From CAIXZV01 sp963697365 (GTDB taxonomy: Bacteria; Chloroflexota; Limnocylindria; Limnocylindrales; CSP1-4), in the NCBI GenBank assembly GCA_963697365.1, contig CAVONT010000001.1, positions 1 through 64,000 on the forward strand: DNA of 64,000 nucleotides, given 5' to 3'. The position numbers and the translations under genes were made by a program. Positions 1 through 12,300 of the stretch are shown here, in pieces. How positions within the stretch are numbered: position 1 is the stretch's first letter; each line of letters starts with the position of its first letter. The notes under the pieces were generated by a model, which searched no databases, had not been told where the DNA came from, and saw only the letters and a list, made by a program, of their open reading frames with translations.

Positions 1-1
1 C

Positions 2-391
2 CACGCCGCGGCCACCTATGACGGGAACACCTGGAAGCTCTACCTCGACGGCGTCCTCGACGGAACCGCAACCGCGGGTCAGCCCGCCAACAACGCGGCG
101 GCTGTTGTCACCGCGATCGGCACCAGCCTGAACTACAACAACGGAAGCATCACAGCGGTTCCGGGTGGCTACTTCGCCGGCACCATCGACGAGGTACGCA
201 TCTGGAACGTCGCCCGGACGGGGGCCGACATCCGCGCCGCCAAGAACACCGAGATCACGGGTGCCCAGGCCAACCTTGTGGGGCGCTGGGGGCTCGACGA
301 GGGCTCCGGCTCGACTGCCACAAACTCGGCGGGTACGCCCAACGGCAGCCTCGTCGGGACCCCCACCTGGACCACCGGCTACACCTTCCCG
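2..391 (+). other. LamG domain 1 (cut by window edge)
   Basis: The frame starting at base 2 reads HAAATYDGNTWKLYLDG, the core strand pair of concanavalin-A-like LamG domains, followed by IDEVRIWNVART and LVGRWGLDEGSG, motifs that recur in the four later LamG copies. The first half of the domain is outside the window. An FN3 domain (about 400-700) and an Ig-like segment (about 710-1005) follow in the same frame. Confidence 0.8.
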
Positions 392-3300
392 GCCGACACG
401 ACCCCGCCGGCCAAGCCGGCGAACCTCGCCGCCACTGCGGCCGCCGGTTCGATCGCCCTGACCTGGACCGCGAATGCCGAGGCTGACCTTGCCGGCTACG
501 ACCTGTACCGGAGCACGACCACGCCGGTTGCCACGACGGGCACGCCCGTCAACGGCGCCGACCTCCTGCGGACGACGACGTTCACCGACACCGGCCTCGT
601 CAACGGCACGACGTACTCCTACGCCCTCGTCGCCGTCGACCGCTCCAACAACCGGTCTGCTGCCTCCAGCGAGGCGAGCGGGGTGCCGAACGCCACAAAC
701 ACCGCTCCCAACGCTCCGGCCCTCGTCGCACCGGCCGATGGCGCCACCGGTGTCGGCACCGCGCCGACACTGAGCATCGGCGTGTCGGACGCCGATGCCG
801 ACCCGCTGACGGTCACGTTCTTCGGTCGCCCGTTCGCGAGCGGCATCTTCGCCCAGATCGCCCAGAACACGGGCGTCGCCTCGGGCGACGACGGGACGAC
901 GACGTGGGCGAGCCTCGGCGCCGGCCAGAAGTTCGAGTGGTACGCCACCGTCAGCGACGGCACGCCGACCACGACCGGCCCGACCTGGACCTTCCGCACC
1001 GCCGCGGGCGCCGATCCGGTGTTCGTCGGCGCGGGCGACATCGCCGACTGCGCACGTCACCCAGGACGACGCCACGGCCGGCACATCGTCGGGGGCATCG
1101 ACGGCACCGTCTGGACCAGCCGGCGACAACGTCTACTCCGACGGGACCGCGCCGACATACACGAACTGCTACGGCCCACGCCTGGGGCGGCCCGTCAGTC
1201 AAGTCCCCGCACGCGCCCGGTCCCCGGCAACCACGACTGGGGCACGCAGCGCCAGGAACAACCTCGATCCCTACTTCGCCTACTTCGGCGCGAACGCGAC
1301 CGACTCGAACGGCAAGAGCTACTACAGCTACGACATCGACAGCAACTGGCACGTCGTCAACCTCGACACCGAGTGCGTCCTGGTGTGGCGGCTGCGGCGC
1401 CGGCTCGCCGCAGGAGCTGTGGCTGAAGGCCGACCTCGCCGCGAACAGCACGAAGAACGTCATCGCGCTCGGGCACAAGCCGCGCTACAGCTCCGGGAGC
1501 ACGAACCACCAGGATCTCCAGCCGTTGTGGGACGACCTGTACGCAGCCGGCGTCGACATCCTGCTCGACGGTCATGACCACATCTACGAGCGGATCGCCC
1601 CGATCAAGTCGGGGGCGACCACCGCCTCGCAGCCGGTCGCCGACCCGCCCTACGGGATCCGCGTGTTCACGGTCGGCATCGGCGGCGAGAGTCACCATGG
1701 CTTCAGCACGGTCCTCGGCACGAGCGAGGTCCGCAACGCGACGACCTTCGGCGTGTTCAAGCTCACGCTGCACGACCCGGCTACGACTGGAAGTTCCTCC
1801 CGGTCGCCGGCAGCACGTTCACCGACTCCGGGTATGGCAGCGTGCACGGGTGCTCCGGGCGGAACGCCGATGGGGGCATACGCCCTTGACCTCGGCTCCG
1901 GCCCGGCCGGCGTCGACCTGAACAACCCGACGAAGCTTCGCCTCGGCACGTTCACGCTCGAGACATGGTTCAAGCGCACCGGCACCGGGACCGGGGTCGA
2001 CACATCTGCTGCGAACGGTGGCGGCCTGCTCGGCGCCATCCCGCTCGTCACCAAGGGCCGGGGTGAGGACGACGGCTCGAATGTCGACATGAACTACTTC
2101 CTCGGGATCAGCTCGTCGGGCAAGCTGGCCGCGGACTTCGAGGAGGGCCCGAGCACTGGCGGGACCCTCGGGCAGAACCACGCCGTGCTCGGCGCTACCA
2201 CGGTCACCAGCAATGTGTGGCACCACGCTGCCGCCACGTACGACGGCCAGACATGGAACCTCTACCTGGACGGCAAGCTCGACGGAACGCTGACGCTGGC
2301 CGTTGCGAGGCCGCCCCGATCCGACAGCATCCAGGAGGCCGGTCTCGGCATCGCCCTCAACTCGACCGGCGTGGCAGCCGGCCACTTCGCTGGTGTACTC
2401 GATGAGGCCCGGATCTGGAACCGTGCCCTCTCCGCATCCGAGATCCAGGACGGCATCAACCAGCAGCTCACGTCCGGCTCAGGGCTCATCGCCCGCTGGG
2501 GCATGGGGGAAGGGACCGGGACGGGCGTCGGTGATTCCATCGCTGTGGCCGCCAACGGCACGGTCACGGGCACCGGGTCCAGCTGGGTCGCGGGCGCTCC
2601 GTTCGACATCGTGTTCAACCAGGCGCCCGTCGCGTCTCCCCAGTCCGTCACCACGCCCGAGGACATGGCGAAGTCGATCACCCTGACCGCGTCCGACGCC
2701 GACAACAACCCCCTCACGTACAGCGTCGTCACCGGCCCATCCCACGGCTCCCTCACGGGCACCGCCGCCGGACCTGACCTACACCCCGGCCGCCAACTAC
2801 AACGGCACCGACAGCTTCACGTTCACGGCCAACGACGGCACCGTCGACTCGAACACCGCCACCGTCACGATCACGGTCACACCGGTCAACGACGCGCCGA
2901 CGATCACGAGCCCCGGCAATCAGAGCAGCGCCGAGGGCGCCGCCGTCGACCTCGCGGTCAGCGCGGCCGACGTCGACGGCGACACCCTGTCCTTCGCGGC
3001 CACCGGGCTCCCCGGCGGCCTCGCGATCGACAGCGCCTCGGGCCACATCACGGGTTCCATCGGCTACACCGCCGCCGGCCCGTACGACGTGACCGTCACC
3101 GTGTCCGACGGCACGCTGACCGCCGCCGCGTCCTTCGCCTGGACCGTCAGCAACACGAACCGGGCCCCCAGCGCCGACCCCCAGTCCGTCAGCACGGCCG
3201 AGGACGCCGCCACTGCGGTCACCCTCACCGGCTCCGATCCTGACGGCGACGCGCTCGTCTTCGCGATCGCCGCCGGCCCCTCGCACGGCACCGTCGACCT

Positions 3301-6300
3301 CGTCGGCGCCGGCACCTACACCTACACCCCCGACGCGGACTGGAACGGCGACGACAGCTTCACGTTCAACGCCAGCGACGCGGGTTCGACCTCGTCCGAG
3401 GCCACCGTCTCGATCACCGTCGATGCGGTCAATGACGCCCCGGTGTGCGCCAGCGATGCGATCACGACCGACGAGGACACCGCGGTCAGCGGCACCGTCA
3501 GCTGCACCGACGTCGAGGGCGACACGCTCACGTACGCGAAGGGCACCGGCCCGGCCCACGGCACGCTCGACCTGGCTGCCGGCGGCGCGTTCACCTACAC
3601 CCCCGCCCTGAACTACAACGGCCCCGACAGCTTCACCTTCACGGCCAGCGATGGGGACAAGATCTCGGCTCCCGCCACGTGGAGCATCACCGTCACCGCG
3701 GTGAACGACGCGCCGGTGCTCGGCACCATCGGGAACAAGTCCGTCGCCGAGCTGAGCAAACTCACGTTCACGGCTGCTGCGACAGACCTTGACTCATCCA
3801 CGCTCGTGTTCGGGCTGGCTGGCGAACCGGCAGGTGCCACGATCGACGCTGAGACCGGTGCCTTCGCCTGGACCCCGACCGAGGCCCATGGCCCAGGGAC
3901 GCACACCTTTGACGTCGTGGTCGGTGACGGGCCGCTCGGCGCGGGCACGACGGTCCTCGACACCGAGACCGTCACCGTCACGGTCACCGAGGTCAACATT
4001 GCCCCCGTGCTTGCCAGCATCGGCAACAAGACCGTGCCTGAAGGTGCGAGTGTCGACTACCCCTTGGCGGCGACCGACGCGGACATTCCCGCTCAGTCGC
4101 TGCTGATCTCGGCAACGGGTGCGGCGTACGCATCAATCGTCGACAGCAAGTTGCGGATTGCGCCGGATTTCGGCGATGTCTCGAGCGACGTGAGTGTCTG
4201 CGTGTCAGATGGTGTTGCCGACCTCGTGTGTGAAATGGTCACGATCACCGTCAGTGACACGAACCAGGGCCCCGTCGCGACGGATCAGTCGTCACCACGG
4301 CCGAGGACGTCGCACTGGCGTTCACGCTCGACGGGTCGATCCCGATGGCGACGATCTCGACGTACGTGGTCGTCAGCCGACCGTCGCACGGCATGCCTCT
4401 CGGGCACTGCCCCGGACCTGACCTACACCCCGGCCGCGAACTACAACGGCGCCGACAGCTTCACGTTCACGGCAAGCGACGGCAGCTCGACTCGGCAGCT
4501 CGGCCACCGTCTCGATCACGGTCACGCCGGTCAACGACGCGCCGGTGTGCGCCAGCAGCGGCAGCATCGGCGAACGAGGACACCGCGATCGGCGGCACCC
4601 TGGCCTGCACCGACGTCGAGGGCGACACGCTCACGTACGCGATGGGCACCGGCCCGGCCCACGGCACGCTCGACCTGGCTGCCGGCGGCGCGTTCACCTA
4701 CACCCCGGCCGCCAACTACAACGGCACCGACAGCTTCACGTTCACCGCCAACGACGGCACCGTCGACTCGAACACCGCCACCGTCACGATCACGGTCACA
4801 GCGGTCAACGACGCGCCGACGATCACGAGCCCCGGCAATCAGAGCAGCGCCGAGGGCGCCGCCGTCGACCTCGCGGTCAGCGCGGCCGACGTCGACGGCG
4901 ACACCCTGTCCTTCGCGGCCACCGGGCTCCCCGGCGGCCTCGCGATCGACAGCGCCTCGGGCCACATCACGGGATCCATCGGCTACACCGCCGCCGGCCC
5001 GTACGACGTGACCGTCACCGTGTCCGACGGCACGCTGACCGCCGCCGCGTCCTTCGCCTGGACCGTCAGCAACACGAACCGGGCCCCCAGCGCCGACGCC
5101 CAGTCCGTCAGCACGGCCGAGGACGCCGCCACGGCGGTCACCCTCACCGGCTCCGATCCGACGGCGACGCGCTCGACCTATCGCGATCGCCGCCGGCCCT
5201 CGCACGGCACCGTCGACCGGCGTCGGCGCCGGCACCTACACCTACACCCCGACGCCGACTGCAACGGCGACGACAGCTTCACGTTCAACGCCAGCGACGG
5301 CCTCGCTCGACTCGAACACGGCGACCGTCTCGATCACCGTCACGCCGGTCAATGACGCCCCCGTCGTCTCAGCCCAGTCCGTCACCACGGCCGAGGACGT
5401 CGCCAAGGGGATCACGCTCTCGGGTACCGATCCCGACGGCGACGGCCTCACGTACACGGTCACGACCCAGCCGTCCCACGGCACGCTCTCGGGCACTGCC
5501 CCGGACCTGACCTACACCCCGGCCGCGAACTACAACGGCCGCGACAGCTTCACGTTCACGGCAAGCGACGGGCTCCTCAGCAGCTCGGCCACCGTCTCGA
5601 TCACCGTCACCCCGGTCAACGACGCGCCGGTCTGCGCCAGCAGCGGCAGCCTCGGGAACGAGGACACCGCGATCGGCGGCACCCTGGCCTGCACCGACGT
5701 CGAGGGCGACACGCTCACGTACGCGAAGGGCACCGGCCCGGCCCACGGCACGCTCGACCTGGCTGCCGGCGGCGCGTTCACCTACACCCCGGCCGCCGAA
5801 CTACAACGGCACCGACAGCTTCACGTTCACGGCCTACGACGGCACCGTCGACTCGAACACCGCCACCGTCACGATCACGGTCACACCGGTCAACGACGCG
5901 CCGACGATCACGAGCCCCGGCAATCAGAGCAGCGCCGAGGGCGCCGCCGTCGACCTCGCGGTCAGCGCGGCCGACGTCGACGGCGACACCCTGTCCTTCG
6001 CGGCCACCGGGCTCCCCGGCGGCCTCGCGATCGACAGCGCCTCGGGCCACATCACGGGTTCCATCGGCTACACCGCCGCCGGCCCGTACGACGTGACCGT
6101 CACCGTGTCCGACGGCACGCTGACCGCCGCCGCGTCCTTCGCCTGGACCGTCAGCAACACGAACCGGGCTCTCGACCTCGGCTCCGGCACCGACTATGTC
6201 ACGTTCGGCGACCCGGCCAAGCTCGACCTCGCCACGTTCACGATCGAGACCTGGTTCCGCCGGGATGGCCTCGGTACATCCGACACCACCGGGACCGGCG

Positions 6301-9300
6301 GCATCACATCGTTCATCCCGTTGGTGACCCACGGGTCGTCTGACGCCGACAACAGGGACAGCAACGACGCCAACTGGGTCCTCGGCATCAACACGAACGG
6401 GAACGTGCTCGGCGCAGATTTCGAGGACATGAACACCGGGCTGAACCACCCGGTCTCCGGTCTCACGGCGATCCCGGCAGACGGCGCCTGGCATCACGCT
6501 GCCGCCACATATGACGGAACGACATGGCGCCTCTACCTGGACGGCAACCTCGAGGCGACCCTGCCAATCACTTGCACTCCCGCCACCGTCTGCGCTCCGC
6601 GCTCCGACACCATCCAGCGCGCTGGTCTGGGCGCGATGATCACGGCCACCGGCACTGCCAAGGGCCGGTTCGACGGTGCCCTCGACGAGGCCCGGATCTG
6701 GAACCGTGCCCGGACGCGTGCCGAGATCATCGCGGACATCAACCGCGAACTCACCGCGGGCACCGGGCTCGTCGCACGGTGGGGTCTTGACGGCGGCAAC
6801 GGCACGACCGTCAACGACGCCGTCGACCCTGCCGCCAACGGCACGATCATCGGTGCCGGTTCGACGTGGGGTGCAGGTTCGCCCTTCAATGCGATCCCTG
6901 ACGTCACCGCTCCCCCCGCTCCGGTGGGCCTCACTGCGACGGCGGGCAATTCCCAGATCGGCCTGACCTGGTCCGCCAGCCTTGCGACGGACATCGCCGG
7001 CTACAACGTCTACCGCTCCCTCGATGGCGGAGTCAGCACGGCATCGATCAAGGTCAACGCCTCGCTGCTGTCGGGGACCTCGTTTACGGATACCGGCCGC
7101 ACCAATGGGATCGAGTACTTCTACGCGGTCACCGCCCTTGACCGGCAGGGCAACGAGTCCGGCCTCTCCAACGAGTCAAGTGCGACGCCGGAAGAGGTCG
7201 TCGACCTATTCCCGCCGGCAGTACCGGCAGGCCTGGTAGCGACCGCCGGCGACGAGCAGGTGGCCCTCGCGTGGACCGCAAACGGCGAGTCCGATCTCGC
7301 CGGCTACAACGTCTACCGCAGCACTACCTCCGGGGTCACGAAGGCTTCAACGACGGTCAACGGTGCTCTGCTGGTAGGCCAGCTGTACACGGACACCGGT
7401 CGTGCCAACGGCACGACCTACTTCTACGCCGTCACGGCGGTAGACACGAGCGGCAACGAGTCCGCCCTGTCGGTCGAGGCGGAGCGCGACCCCTCGTGCG
7501 GCGTCCGCCACCAACCGCGCCCTCGACCTCGGATCGGGCACCGCCTACGTCGGCTTCGGCGACCCGGCCAAGCTCGACCTCGGCACGTTCACGATCGAGA
7601 CCTGGTTCCGCCGGGACGGCACCGGGACCGCGGTCTCGAGCGGCAGCAACGGCGTCGAGCATCATCCCGCTCGTCGCCCACGGCTCGCCCGAGGCCGACA
7701 GCAGCAACGTCGACGAGAACTGGATCCTCGGCATCAACGGCACGACCGGCACGCTGGCGGCCGACTTCGAGGACATGGCATCCGGTTCTCAACCACCCGG
7801 TCTCGGGCGCGACGGTCGTCACCGACAACGTCTGGCATCACGCGGCCGCGACCTACGACGGCACCACCTGGAGGCTCTATCTCGACGGCAACCTCGACGG
7901 CACCCTGGCCGCGAATGCCGCCCCGCGCTCGGACACCATCCAGCCGGCCGCCCTCGGCACGATGCTCAACTCCACCGGCGGCACGCAACGGCCACTTCGA
8001 CGGCGTCCTCGACGAAGTCGCGCGTCTGGAACCTCGCCCGCACGCGAGGCGAGATCGCAGCCGACATCAACGCTGAGCTCACGTCCGGCGACCGGGCTCG
8101 TCGCCCGCTGGGGCCTCAACGAGAGCACCGGCACCACCGTCGGCGACTCCGTCGCCCCGACGGTCACCGGCACGGTCACCGGCACCGGCACCGCCTGGGT
8201 GTCCGGGGCGCCGCTGACGCTGCTCGTCAACGCTGCCCCGATCGTCAGTGCTGGCGATGACCAGTCGGTGGCATCGGGTGCTGCCGCAACCCTCACCGGC
8301 TCGGCGTCGGACGACGGTCGCCCGGAGCCTACGACGCTGATCACGTCGTGGTCGAAGGTCACCGGCCCCGGCAGCGTCGCCTTCGCCGACGCCGCGGCTC
8401 CGTCCACGACCGCCACGTTCTCCCTCGAAGGCACGTACGTCGTCCGGCTCACCGCCAACGACTCCGTGCTCACTGCCGAGCGACGACGTGACGATCACCG
8501 GTCTCGGCCGCGGCTGCGCGACCCCGTCATCGTCGGCGCCGGCGACATCGGCCAGTGCGGCGGCCGCCAGGCCGCAGACCGCGGCCCTCATCAACGCGCT
8601 GCCCGACGCGACCGTCTTCACGACCGGCGACAACGCCTACCCGGACGGGACGGCGACCGACTTCGCCAACTGCTACGACCCGACGCTGGGGCGCCTTCAA
8701 GGCGCGGACCAACCCGTCGATCGGCAACCACGACTGGACGAATCGCGCTCGACCGGCTACTTCGCCGTACTTCGGCGCCTCGGCGACCGGCTCGCCCGAA
8801 CGGCTGGTACAGCTACGACCTCGGGACCGTACTGGCACGCCGTCGTGCTCAACACGCGAGACCGACTACTCGCGCCGGCTCCGCCCAGGAGCAGTGGCTC
8901 CGCGCCGACCTGGCCGCGAACACGATCGAAGAACGTCGTCGCCTACTGGCATCGCCCGCGCTTCGACTCCGGCAGCGACCACGGCACCGAGGTCGCCGCC
9001 GAGGCTATCTGGCGAGCCTTGTACGAGTACGGCGCCGACGTCGTCGTCAACGGCCACGAGCACTGCCTACGAGCGCTTCGCGCCGCAGACGCCAGACGGC
9101 GTGGCCGATCCCACGTACGGCATCCGCGAGTTCGTGGTCGGCACGGGTGGCGGGCAGCCTCTACGCGCCTGGGGACCCTCGACGCCAACAGCGAGGTGTA
9201 CGACGGCTCCACCTGGGGCGTCTTCAAGCTGACCCTCCACGAGGCCAGCTACGACTGGCAGTTCCTCCCGGTCGCGGGCTGGACCTTCACAGACTCCGGC

Positions 9301-12300
9301 ACGCAGGCTGTCCACGCCGCTCCGCCCGTCACCTCGACCAACGGCGGCCTCGACCTGGGCTCGGGCAAGCGCCTACGTCACGTTCGGCGACCCGGCCAAG
9401 CTCGACCTCGGCACGTTCACGATCGAGACCTGGTTCAAGCGCGAAGGCGCGGGGACCGGCGGCTCAAGCGGGAGCGGCGGCGTCACGAACCTCCTCCCGC
9501 TCGTGACCCACGGCTCGTCCGAGAACGACGGGAGCACCATCGACGCGAACTGGGTTCTCGGCATCGATGCCACATCGAACAAGCTCGCGGCCGACTTCGA
9601 GGACATGGCGTCCGGCGCCAACCATCCGGTATCGGGCGCGACGACCGTCACGAGCAATGTCTGGCATCACGCCGCCGCAACGTACGACGGCACGACCTGG
9701 CGTCTCTACCTCGACGGCGTCCTCGACGCCACCCTTGCGGCGAATGCCAGCCCGCGCTCGGACACCATCCAGCACGCCGGCCTCGGCACGATGCTCGACT
9801 CTGCCGGCGTTGCGCAACGGCCACTTCGACGGCGTCCTCGACGAGGCGCGCGTCTGGAATCGCGCCCTCTCGGGACCCGAGATCGCCGCCAACATCAACG
9901 ACGAGCTGCTGTCCGGCAGCGGCCTCGTCGCCCGCTGGGGCCTCAACGAGAGCACGGGCACGGCGCGTCGGCGACTCGATCATCACGTCCGCAGCGGCGA
10001 ACGGCACCATCACCGGCACCGGCACTGCCTGGGTCACGGGTGCGCCGCTGAACCTCATCATCAACGCGGCGCCCGGACGCACCCGCCCTCGTCTCGCCCG
10101 CGAACGGCGCGACCGGCGTCGTCGACGTCGCCGACGCTCTGCGGTCTCTGCCACGGATCCGGACGGCGGCAACCTCGATGTGACCTTCTTCGGTCGGACC
10201 GGCGCGACTGGCCCCGCACCGGCCCCGTTCACGTTCGTCACGATCCCGGACACGCAGAACTACTCGCTGTCGGACACGGCCGCGACAACCTACTTCAGCG
10301 GCCAGACGCAGTGGATCGTCGAACCAGCGGACGACGAGGAACATCGTGTTCGCCGCCCACATGGGCGACATCACTGAGAACGGGACCGTGGCCTCGGAGT
10401 GGACCCGCGCCTCGAACGCGATGGCGATCCTCGATAGCGCCGGCGTCCCGTACTCGGTCACGCCCGGCAACCACGACGGGTGGGCCAGCGGCTACCCGAA
10501 CTATCTCGCCACGTTCGGGGCCGACCGCTTCGCCGGCAAGGCCTGGTACGGCGGCTACCTCGGCGACCCCGCCGACGGCATCGACGACTTCGGGGTGAAC
10601 CGCGGCAACCTCGACAGCTACCAGCTGTTCAGCGCCGAGCGGCATGGACTTCATCGTCCTCAACCTCGAGCTCGACTCTCCACCGGCGTACCACGTCGCC
10701 GACTGGGCCAATGCGGTCCTCGTCGACGTACGCCAACCGTCGCGCGATCGTCACCACGCATGCCTTCGTGAATGCCAGCAGCGTCCGTCAGACAACGCCC
10801 TACACGCTGGGCGCGGACGGCATCAGCGCCGAGACGCTCTGGCAGACGGTCATCAAGGACCACTGCAACGTCTTCCTGGTCCTCAACGGCAACTACCCGG
10901 GCGAGGGCCGCCTCACCAGCACCAACAACTGCGGCCAGCCGGTCCACCAGGTGCTGCAGGACTACCAGGGCTACGCCGAACGGCGGCAACGGGTTCCTGC
11001 GCTACTTCGAGTTCGATCCCGCGAACAACCGGATCAGCGCCTTCACGTACTCGCCGGTCCTCGGCCAGTACGAGACCGACACGAGCAGCCAGTTCACCCT
11101 GGCCTACGACATGGGCGGCGGCTCACCGTTCCAGGTCATCGGGACGCGACACCGTCGCCTCCGGCGGCACGGCGTCGATGACATGGTCCGGCCGGCCGGA
11201 CGACACCGCCCACGAGTGGTACGCGACCGTCTCCGATGGGATCGCGACCACCACCGGCGCCGACCTGGTCCTTCACGACCGGCAGCGGGACGGGTCCGAC
11301 CGCCCCCGGCGCGCCGACCATCGGCACCGCCACGGCCGGCAACGCCCAGGCGACGGTCACCTGGACCGCGCCCGCCTCGGACGGCGGCAGCCCGGTCACG
11401 GGCTACGTCGTCACCCCGTACGCCGGCACCACGGCCGGCACCCCGGTCACCGTCGGGAACGTCCTGACGGCCACGGTCACCGGGCTCACCAACGGCACCG
11501 CCTACACGTTCAAGGTCGCCGCCGTCAACGCCGTCGGCACCGGCCCGCAGTCCGGCCGCCTCCAATGCGGTCACGCCCACGGCACCCGCCACCGCTCCCG
11601 GCGCGCCGACCATCGGCACCGCCACGGCCGGCAACGCCCAGGCGACGGTCACCTGGACGGCGCCCGCCTCGGACGGCGGCAGCCCGGTCACGGGCTACGT
11701 CGTCACCCCGTACGCCGGCACGACGGCCGGCACCCCGACGACCGTCGGCGCGGTCCTGACGGCCACGGTCACCGGGCTCGCCAACGGCACCGCCTACACG
11801 TTCAAGGTCGCCGCCATCAACAGCGTCGACACCGGCCCGCAGTCGGCCGCCTCCAACGCGGTTACGCCGACGACGGCGATCGTCTTCAGGTCGGCAACCT
11901 TCGGGCAGTCGTCGTCCGGATCGACGCTCACGCTGGCCAAGCCGGCGGGCGTCAGGGCCGGCGACCTGCTGCTCGCCACGATTACCGTCCGGAGCGGTGC
12001 CACCATCACCCCACCATCGGCCGCGTGGAAGGCCATCCGTACCGACGCGAACGGCACCACGGTTGAGCAGGCCTCGTTCTATCTCGCGGTCACCGGCAGC
12101 GAGGGCTCAAGCTTCGCGTGGGGCATCCCGAACGCCGCTGCAGCCGGGGGCATCGTTGCCTACTCGGGCGTCGATGTGACGGCGCCCGTCAACCCCGTGG
12201 ACGCACACAACGGAGGCCCGACACCGAACGCTTCGAGCGTCACGGCTCCAGGACTTACGACCCTGACCGACGGCGACCTGCTCGTCGGGATCTTCGCCAC

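Larger units (their letters stand above)
2620..6165 (+). other. Array of cadherin-like (tandem-95 type) and He_PIG Ig-like repeats
   Basis: Alternating modules: one type carries the pattern TAEDxA...DPDGDxLxY...YTPAANYNG.DSFTFTA.DG...VNDAP, typical of cadherin-like tandem-95 or Big_9 repeats. The other carries GNQSSAEGAAVDLAVSA...GLPGGLAIDSASG...YDVTVTVSDG, typical of putative Ig (He_PIG) domains. Asp-rich loops suggest calcium binding by family analogy. Indels near 2768, 4287, 4500, 5158, 5215, 5252 and 5798 shift the frame. Such arrays usually act as extended stalks. Confidence 0.8.

Noticed and set aside
1050..11560. Programmed frameshifting or pseudogene decay as cause of the many frame breaks
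   Set aside because: No slippery heptamers with downstream structures are evident, there are far too many breaks, and the coding sequence between them is free of scattered nonsense codons, which fits consensus errors better.
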